64,000 nt of DNA, taken from NCBI RefSeq assembly GCF_007990775.1, contig NZ_BJXB01000028.1:5651-69650 (forward strand). The letters run 5' to 3'. The stretch's first letter is position 1. Every line of letters begins with the position of its first letter. The stretch is from Deinococcus cellulosilyticus NBRC 106333 = KACC 11606 (lineage in GTDB: Bacteria; Deinococcota; Deinococci; Deinococcales; Deinococcaceae). This document shows positions 59,247-64,000 of this stretch, in pieces. The position numbers and the translations under genes are program-made. Under the pieces are notes generated by a model that was not told the DNA's origin, made no database searches, and saw only the letters and a program-made list of their open reading frames with translations.

Positions 59247-62202
59247 CCCGGGTCACCCTTTCTTGTTGAAACAGGGCTGCATTGAGTGTGCGCTCCAGCA
59301 GGGCCTCTGCCTGATCTGCCGGGAGAGGCCTGGAGAAAAGGTAGCCTTGCAAGTACTCGCAACCGGCTTCGGTGAGCCACTCCTGCTGTTCTTTCTCCTC
59401 CACTCCTTCTGCCACCACCGTCATGCCGAGGTTGTGGGCCATGGTGATGATGGTGCGCACCAGTTCCAGGCACTTGGTGTCCTGCAGCATGCGCTGAATG
59501 AAAGAGCGGTCAATTTTCAGGGTGGAGGCCTGGAATTCCTGCAGGTAGCCCAGAGACGAGTAACCCGTTCCAAAATCATCAATGTGCAGGCAAATGCCCA
59601 GCTGTTGCAACATGCGGATGTTTTCCAGCACAATGCTGTCCCGCTGGAGCAGCAGGCTTTCGGTGATCTCCAGGTGCAGAAGGCGGGCAGGAAGCCCGGT
59701 GTTTTGCAGGATTTCTTTGATGGCAGGCAGCAGGTCCGCCCGGCTGAACTGGATGGTGCTGAGGTTGGCACTGACGGAGATGCCAGGTTCCTCAGGCCAG
59801 CTTCTGTTCCAGCAGGCAACCTGCCTGCAGGCCGCTTCCAGCACCTGGCGGTCGAGCTCAATGATCCACCCGGACTCCTCGGCAACAGGAATGAAAGCAG
59901 CAGGGCTCACAAAACCGCGCTGGGGGTGAATCCAGCGGGCCAGCGCCTCAAACCCATCAATTCTGCCCGTGCAGAGGTTCAGAATGGGCTGGTAGTGCAC
60001 CCCAAGTCCACGCTGCATCAGGACTTCCCGCAGGTCGGATTCCAGACGGGTGCGGTCACTGACCTGTTCGTGCATGTGCACTTCAAAGAGTCGGCTCTGT
60101 CCTCCACCCAGCTTTTTGGCCTCGTACATGGCAATGTCGGCGTCCCGGAGCAGTTCTTCCGGGTGGGTGTAACGGGCGTCCCCTCGCACCATGCCCACAC
60201 TGACCGTGGTCTGGATGTGCTGCCCACCAATCCAGCAGGGCTGGGAGAGTTCCCGCTGAAGCCGGATCACCACCTCCTGCACTCCCACGAGGTGAGGCAC
60301 ACCCTGCAGCAGCACAGCAAACTCATCTCCACCAAAGCGGGCCACCAGATCGTAGGGCCTCAGGCTGCTCTGCAAGCGTTCAGCAAGGGCGTGCAGGAAC
60401 ACATCCCCTGTGCGGTGGCCGTAAGTGTCATTGATTTTCTTGAAGCGGTCCAGATCCAGAAACAGCACCGCGTAATCAAACTGTCCTTCCTGCTGGCTGC
60501 GCTGAATCACCTGTTCCAGACGGGCATGAAACAGGGTCTTGTTGGGGAGCCCCGTCACCTCATCGTGAATGGCGAGGTATTCCATCTGCTGGCTGAGCTG
60601 GGCCACTTCGGTTTCCCGCTGGTCGATGTGCTTTTCGAGTTCCAGGGTGTACCTGCGTTGCTGCTGGGTGAACTGCACATGGTGCAACCCTGAACTGATC
60701 AGGTGTTGCAGGTGCTCAACATTCATCTGCTGTGCCTGATGGCTGTCAACGAGCAACAATCCCAGGTGGGTGCTGCGCACAAAAAGCGGCAGAACCAGCA
60801 GGTGGTCTGCTGGAAGCAGGTCATGCCAGGAGGGTCCTTCGGTGGCTTCAGGATGGGTGCTGAAAAAGAGCCTGTGGGGTCCATCCTGGTGTGGAGCATG
60901 CTGGGAATGCAGCACCACCGAGACCCCATCGATTCCACTCCACCTGAGGTACTGTGCGAGGTCCTGTTTCAGGCTGTCCCACTGGGTTTGCGAGATCAGG
61001 TTCAGTTCCAGACGCTGCAGCTGGCTGGTGTTGCGGTCCGGCATGAATGAGGTGCGGGACACCCGGAAAAACTGGCGGCGTTCCAGCAGCCTGCGGGTCT
61101 GGAACAGCACAGCCCGCAGCTGGGGCAGTTGCTCTGCTGTGAGGTTCCTGGTGGCTTCTGCTTCAAGCAGTTCCAGCAGGTGCATGGCCTGCGCCTCTTC
61201 ATCATGGGAGGGGAAGTTCTGCAGGTGCAAATCAAGCTCCCTGAGAAAGCGTTCCTGTTCGCTGTGAGCCACAGCCTCATGCAGCATCTTCAAAAGCGGA
61301 GCGTGAGAAGAGGTCAAGAAAGCACCCAGCTCTTCTGTGGGTTGCTCTGGCATGCACGTGGATTCCCGGATCACCACTTCGGTGTCCAGCAGAAGAATCT
61401 CTGGAGTGACTGATCCCTGCACCTGCTGCATCAGCAGGTCTGCGGCATGCCATCCCTGCTGGAACAGGGGCTGGCGCACCGTGGTGAGGGGAGGGTCGAC
61501 GAAAGCCGTGCCCACAGCATCATCGAAACCCACCACGGCCACATCTTCAGGCACACGCAACCCGTGCGCTTTCAGGGTGTCGAGGGCCACCAGGGCCATT
61601 TCATCGTTGGCTGCCACCACTGTATCAAAATCACGGGTCTGGGCCAGGAGTTTGCGAAGCTCCATTTCGGTGCGAGGACCATAAAATTCCCCTTGCAACC
61701 TCACCTGTTCTTCAGGACGAACCCCATGACTTTGCAGCATCTCGCAAAACACCTCTTCACGAACGCGAGCGTCCTCGTGCCCCTCGGTTCCACGCAAAAA
61801 CACGAATTTGCGGTAGCCACAATCCCCAAGCAGGTGCTGCATCAGTGCAACCATGCCTGGTCTGTTGTCCACCTGCACCACTCGGTGAGGGGGCGTCTTG
61901 CGGCTCACGGTCACCACCGGAAGATTGAAACCCTCATAGAAAGCCTGAAGCTGGCTGTCGGTGCTGCGGAAACCCAGGCTGGCCGCAACCACCAGAACGC
62001 CCAGATGGTTCTCGGGGTGCAGCATGCGGTACACTTCGTTGGCCTGTTGCACGTGGGTTTCGGTGGGGTGAAGTTCCCGGCCCACAAAAACCACAGAACG
62101 CACGCCCTGAGATTTCAGTCGCGCCTGCATCCCCCGCAAAAGTTCGCGCTGGTACTCGTAAACAAAATCCAACAAGATGGCGACACTGCGCTCGGTGGTC
62201 AT
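59233..62202 (-). CDS. LacI-type sensor fused to GGDEF and EAL domains
   Basis: This 989-residue protein starts with a periplasmic-binding-protein-like domain of the LacI class (about 5-300, ending VAVVGFDDAVGTAFVDPPLT) but lacks a DNA-binding HTH, a signal peptide and membrane helices. A helical/GAF-like linker (310-565) follows, then GGDEF (RFGGDEFAVLL, with RPYD inhibitory site) and a complete EAL domain (DGFEALARW, LEITES, DDFGTGYSSLGY, VVAEGVE). It likely senses a sugar in the cytoplasm and adjusts cyclic di-GMP by synthesis or breakdown. AGGGGT precedes ATG 62202. It is the first gene of an operon with the diguanylate cyclase at 57321. Confidence 0.92.
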   Translation of the reverse strand: MTTERSVAILLDFVYEYQRELLRGMQARLKSQGVRSVVFVGRELHPTETHVQQANEVYRMLHPENHLGVLVVAASLGFRSTDSQLQAFYEGFNLPVVTVSRKTPPHRVVQVDNRPGMVALMQHLLGDCGYRKFVFLRGTEGHEDARVREEVFCEMLQSHGVRPEEQVRLQGEFYGPRTEMELRKLLAQTRDFDTVVAANDEMALVALDTLKAHGLRVPEDVAVVGFDDAVGTAFVDPPLTTVRQPLFQQGWHAADLLMQQVQGSVTPEILLLDTEVVIRESTCMPEQPTEELGAFLTSSHAPLLKMLHEAVAHSEQERFLRELDLHLQNFPSHDEEAQAMHLLELLEAEATRNLTAEQLPQLRAVLFQTRRLLERRQFFRVSRTSFMPDRNTSQLQRLELNLISQTQWDSLKQDLAQYLRWSGIDGVSVVLHSQHAPHQDGPHRLFFSTHPEATEGPSWHDLLPADHLLVLPLFVRSTHLGLLLVDSHQAQQMNVEHLQHLISSGLHHVQFTQQQRRYTLELEKHIDQRETEVAQLSQQMEYLAIHDEVTGLPNKTLFHARLEQVIQRSQQEGQFDYAVLFLDLDRFKKINDTYGHRTGDVFLHALAERLQSSLRPYDLVARFGGDEFAVLLQGVPHLVGVQEVVIRLQRELSQPCWIGGQHIQTTVSVGMVRGDARYTHPEELLRDADIAMYEAKKLGGGQSRLFEVHMHEQVSDRTRLESDLREVLMQRGLGVHYQPILNLCTGRIDGFEALARWIHPQRGFVSPAAFIPVAEESGWIIELDRQVLEAACRQVACWNRSWPEEPGISVSANLSTIQFSRADLLPAIKEILQNTGLPARLLHLEITESLLLQRDSIVLENIRMLQQLGICLHIDDFGTGYSSLGYLQEFQASTLKIDRSFIQRMLQDTKCLELVRTIITMAHNLGMTVVAEGVEEKEQQEWLTEAGCEYLQGYLFSRPLPADQAEALLERTLNAALFQQERVTRGGQG

Positions 62203-62346
62203 GGCATACCCCTGGTGAAGGCTCAGAAAGATGAAGGTGTCTGTGCTGACTTCAGTGTAGGCAGAAAGCCTCACAGCTTTCTTGCAGACACCAGAGGTGT
62301 TCCTGATGCCCCTGCAGAAGTGAACAGAAGGATTGGGTTTTCAGTT

Positions 62347-63351
62347 TTATCGGGGTGAACTGCAACTTCCGCGCACAATCAGGTTTCCAGGCAGCAAACG
62401 CTGCATGGGGACATGTCTTCCAGAGATGCTGTCCAGCACCTGCTTCACCAGCATGTCGGCCATTTTCTGGATGGGCTGCTCGATCACATCGATGCCAGGT
62501 TTCACGCGTGCTGTCCAGGGGTAGTTGTCAAATGCAATCAGAGAAATCTGGTGGGGGATGACCCAGCCTGCATCTTCGATGGCCCGGTGTGCCCCGATGG
62601 CTTCGCTGCCGTTGAAGGCAAAAATGGCGGTGGGAGGATCAGGCAGGGCCAGCAGTTCGCGGGTGAATTCATAGGCGTCCTGTTCGCTGTAAGGAAGCAG
62701 TTTCTGGTAGGCGTCAGGAATGTTGAGGCCACGTTCTTGCATGAGTTTCTGAAAGTGGTAGGCCCGCCACTCCGGGTACTTTTCGGGGTCATGCAGCCCC
62801 AGACCTGCAATGCGGGTGTGCCCAAGGTTCCACAGGTGTTCCAGGCCCATCCTGACGCACTGCTCATGGTCCAGCATGAGGTAATCGAAAGGGCTGTCTG
62901 GCATGTGGTGGTCCACCTCGATGATGTAGGTGCCCTTGTCCTGCATTTTCAGCAGGTACTCCCGGTTTCCCGGACCGTAAGACGGTCGCATGATCAGGGC
63001 ACTCACCCGCTGGCCCGCCAGATGCCGCAGGTTGTTAAGTTCCACTTCACTGTGGTACTCGTTGTCGGCCAGCAGAAGGCCGTAACCTGAATTGCGCAGG
63101 GCACGGCCAATCTCCCGCGCAAGCTCGGCAAAAAAAGGCTCCAGGATGTCTGCCACCAGCAGCCCAATGGTGTTGTTCTTGCCCTTGCGGAGTGCACTTG
63201 CGGTGAGGTCCGGCTCATATTGCAGTTCCCGGACCGCCTGCATGACCTTCTCCAGCGTCTGGGGGGTCAGCTGTTCCGGGCGGGTGATGGCCCTTTTTGC
63301 TGTGCTGGGAGAGACTCCGGCAAGTTTTGCAACATCGTTGATGTTGGGCAT
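62347..63351 (-). CDS. LacI-family regulator of the adjacent polyol-type transporter
   Basis: This 334-residue protein has an HTH (INDVAKLAGVSPSTAKRAI, residues 4-22) and a LacI effector domain with SLIAFDNYPWTARVKPG near the end. It is divergent from a sugar/polyol-binding protein gene at 63577, which it probably controls. Transcription starts leaderless: TTGACT-N18-TAATGT and then six bases to ATG 63351. Confidence 0.94.
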   Translation of the reverse strand: MPNINDVAKLAGVSPSTAKRAITRPEQLTPQTLEKVMQAVRELQYEPDLTASALRKGKNNTIGLLVADILEPFFAELAREIGRALRNSGYGLLLADNEYHSEVELNNLRHLAGQRVSALIMRPSYGPGNREYLLKMQDKGTYIIEVDHHMPDSPFDYLMLDHEQCVRMGLEHLWNLGHTRIAGLGLHDPEKYPEWRAYHFQKLMQERGLNIPDAYQKLLPYSEQDAYEFTRELLALPDPPTAIFAFNGSEAIGAHRAIEDAGWVIPHQISLIAFDNYPWTARVKPGIDVIEQPIQKMADMLVKQVLDSISGRHVPMQRLLPGNLIVRGSCSSPR

Positions 63352-63357
63352 GTTTTG

Positions 63358-63387
63358 ACATTAGTCTGCCCGGGGTTCAGAAGTCAA
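63358..63387 (-). promoter_or_regulatory. Leaderless promoter of the LacI gene
   Basis: On the minus strand TTGACT (63387-63382)-N18-TAATGT (63363-63358), six bases before the start codon. Confidence 0.65.
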
Positions 63388-63576
63388 GGCAGATGAAGCG
63401 GGGCCATTCGCTCATTTCAGGCTCAGCGGGGGTTCAGAAGAATAGACAAAAGTCCTGTGATGTGCAACACTATGAGCACGAGATCAATCCCATACCAAAC
63501 GGCATAATTCTTCAGCAGAGCAAAGTGTTTCTGCTGGGATTGTGCATACACTTTCTCACCCACAGGGAGGGACACC

Positions 63577-64000
63577 ATGAAGAAACTGCTTGCTTTGAGT
63601 CTGCTTCTGGGCATGGGGTCTGCCGCACTGGCGCAGACCACCATCACCATTGCCACCGTGAACAACCCGGACATGGTGACCATGCAGAAACTCACCCCCG
63701 AGTTCGAAAAAGCAAACCCGGACATCAAGGTCAAGTGGGTGGTGCTCCCTGAAAATGAGCTCCGTCAAAAGATCACCCTGGATGTGGCATCCGGTGCAGG
63801 AACGTTTGACATCGCCACCGTCGGAGCCTACGAAGTCCCCATCTGGGCCAAAAACGGCTGGATTGAACCCCTCGGGGCACTGTTCAACAAGAATCCCAAC
63901 ATCCGTGCCGCATACGATCTGGATGATCTGCTCGCTCCGGTGAGAAAAGGGCTGTCTTACAACAACCTGATTCACGCGCTGCCTTTTTATGCCGAGTCAA
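63577..64000 (+). CDS. Polyol/sugar ABC transporter substrate-binding protein, N-terminal part (cut by window edge)
   Basis: The visible 141 codons show a signal peptide (cleaved after ALA, about 19) and a mature part TITIATVNNPDMVTMQKLTP, then ASGAGTFDIATVGAYEVPIW, closely following SmoE/MtlE-type sorbitol/mannitol-binding proteins. AGGGAGG precedes ATG 63577. The divergent LacI gene at 62347 is the likely regulator. Permease genes should follow beyond the window. The substrate is inferred from family resemblance. Confidence 0.9.
   Translation, partial: MKKLLALSLLLGMGSAALAQTTITIATVNNPDMVTMQKLTPEFEKANPDIKVKWVVLPENELRQKITLDVASGAGTFDIATVGAYEVPIWAKNGWIEPLGALFNKNPNIRAAYDLDDLLAPVRKGLSYNNLIHALPFYAES

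Noticed and set aside
1..64000. tRNA, rRNA, CRISPR array or complete insertion sequence
   Set aside because: No cloverleaf, rRNA block, evenly spaced repeat array or transposase text was found on reading both strands.

Overview
The window looks like chromosomal DNA of a mid-GC (high-50s % by eye) member of the Deinococcota, close to the Deinococcus group. The reasons are the gene content (several sugar ABC transporters with LacI-type regulators, a Deinococcus-type minor-pilin operon, many TetR regulators and secreted lipoproteins) and a strong leaderless start signature: at nine genes a TANNNT -10 hexamer lies exactly six bases before the start codon and no Shine-Dalgarno is present. This is inferred from sequence features only. 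I see no rRNA, tRNA, CRISPR array or intact insertion sequence.

Layout. 1-6.6 kb: monosaccharide (fructose/ribose-type) ABC transport: a cut-off ATPase, a LacI regulator, a double-domain ATPase, and divergently a binding protein, a permease and an RbsD/FucU-type mutarotase. 7-18.3 kb: a sucrose/fructan locus with two tandem GH32 lipoprotein levanase/invertases, a small lipoprotein between them, a LacI regulator, a CUT1 transporter (binding protein plus two permeases, no ATPase) and a cytoplasmic GH32 sucrase. Three copies of ATGCAA-N4-TTGCAT sit upstream of the two secreted GH32 genes and the regulator, so the locus probably forms one regulon. 18.3-23.4 kb: an accessory patch with a YdeI-like protein, a HigA-like HTH gene coupled to an unknown ORF, an inverted repeat flanking a decayed PAS-like gene, a nuclease-fold-like protein, a LysE exporter and an unknown gene.

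24-33.8 kb: a secreted subtilase, an orphan sugar-binding protein, a propeller-repeat lipoprotein, a SUMF1-type protein, a GH4 glycosidase with a divergent AraC regulator, and two divergent membrane proteins. 34-41.1 kb: a TetR-controlled ABC-2 exporter, oligoendopeptidase F, a small secreted protein, a KtrB pseudogene with its middle deleted, and transaldolase. 41.2-44.4 kb: a four-gene overlapping minor-pilin operon. 44.6-52.4 kb: a TetR/FAD monooxygenase pair, an unknown gene, two secreted proteins resembling protease-inhibitor folds, a TetR/DUF4386 pair, a 44-residue secreted peptide, a zinc-ribbon thioredoxin and a thioredoxin-reductase-like flavoprotein.

52.5-64 kb: a GH36 alpha-galactosidase, an aldo/keto reductase, a Gln/Ser/Gly-rich disordered protein, a small unknown protein, a two-gene cyclic-di-GMP operon (a GGDEF protein and a LacI-sensor-GGDEF-EAL fusion), a LacI regulator and the start of a polyol-type ABC binding protein. 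The region as a whole is devoted to sensing, importing and hydrolysing plant-type sugars (fructans, sucrose, galactosides, probably polyols), with transaldolase as a link to central metabolism.
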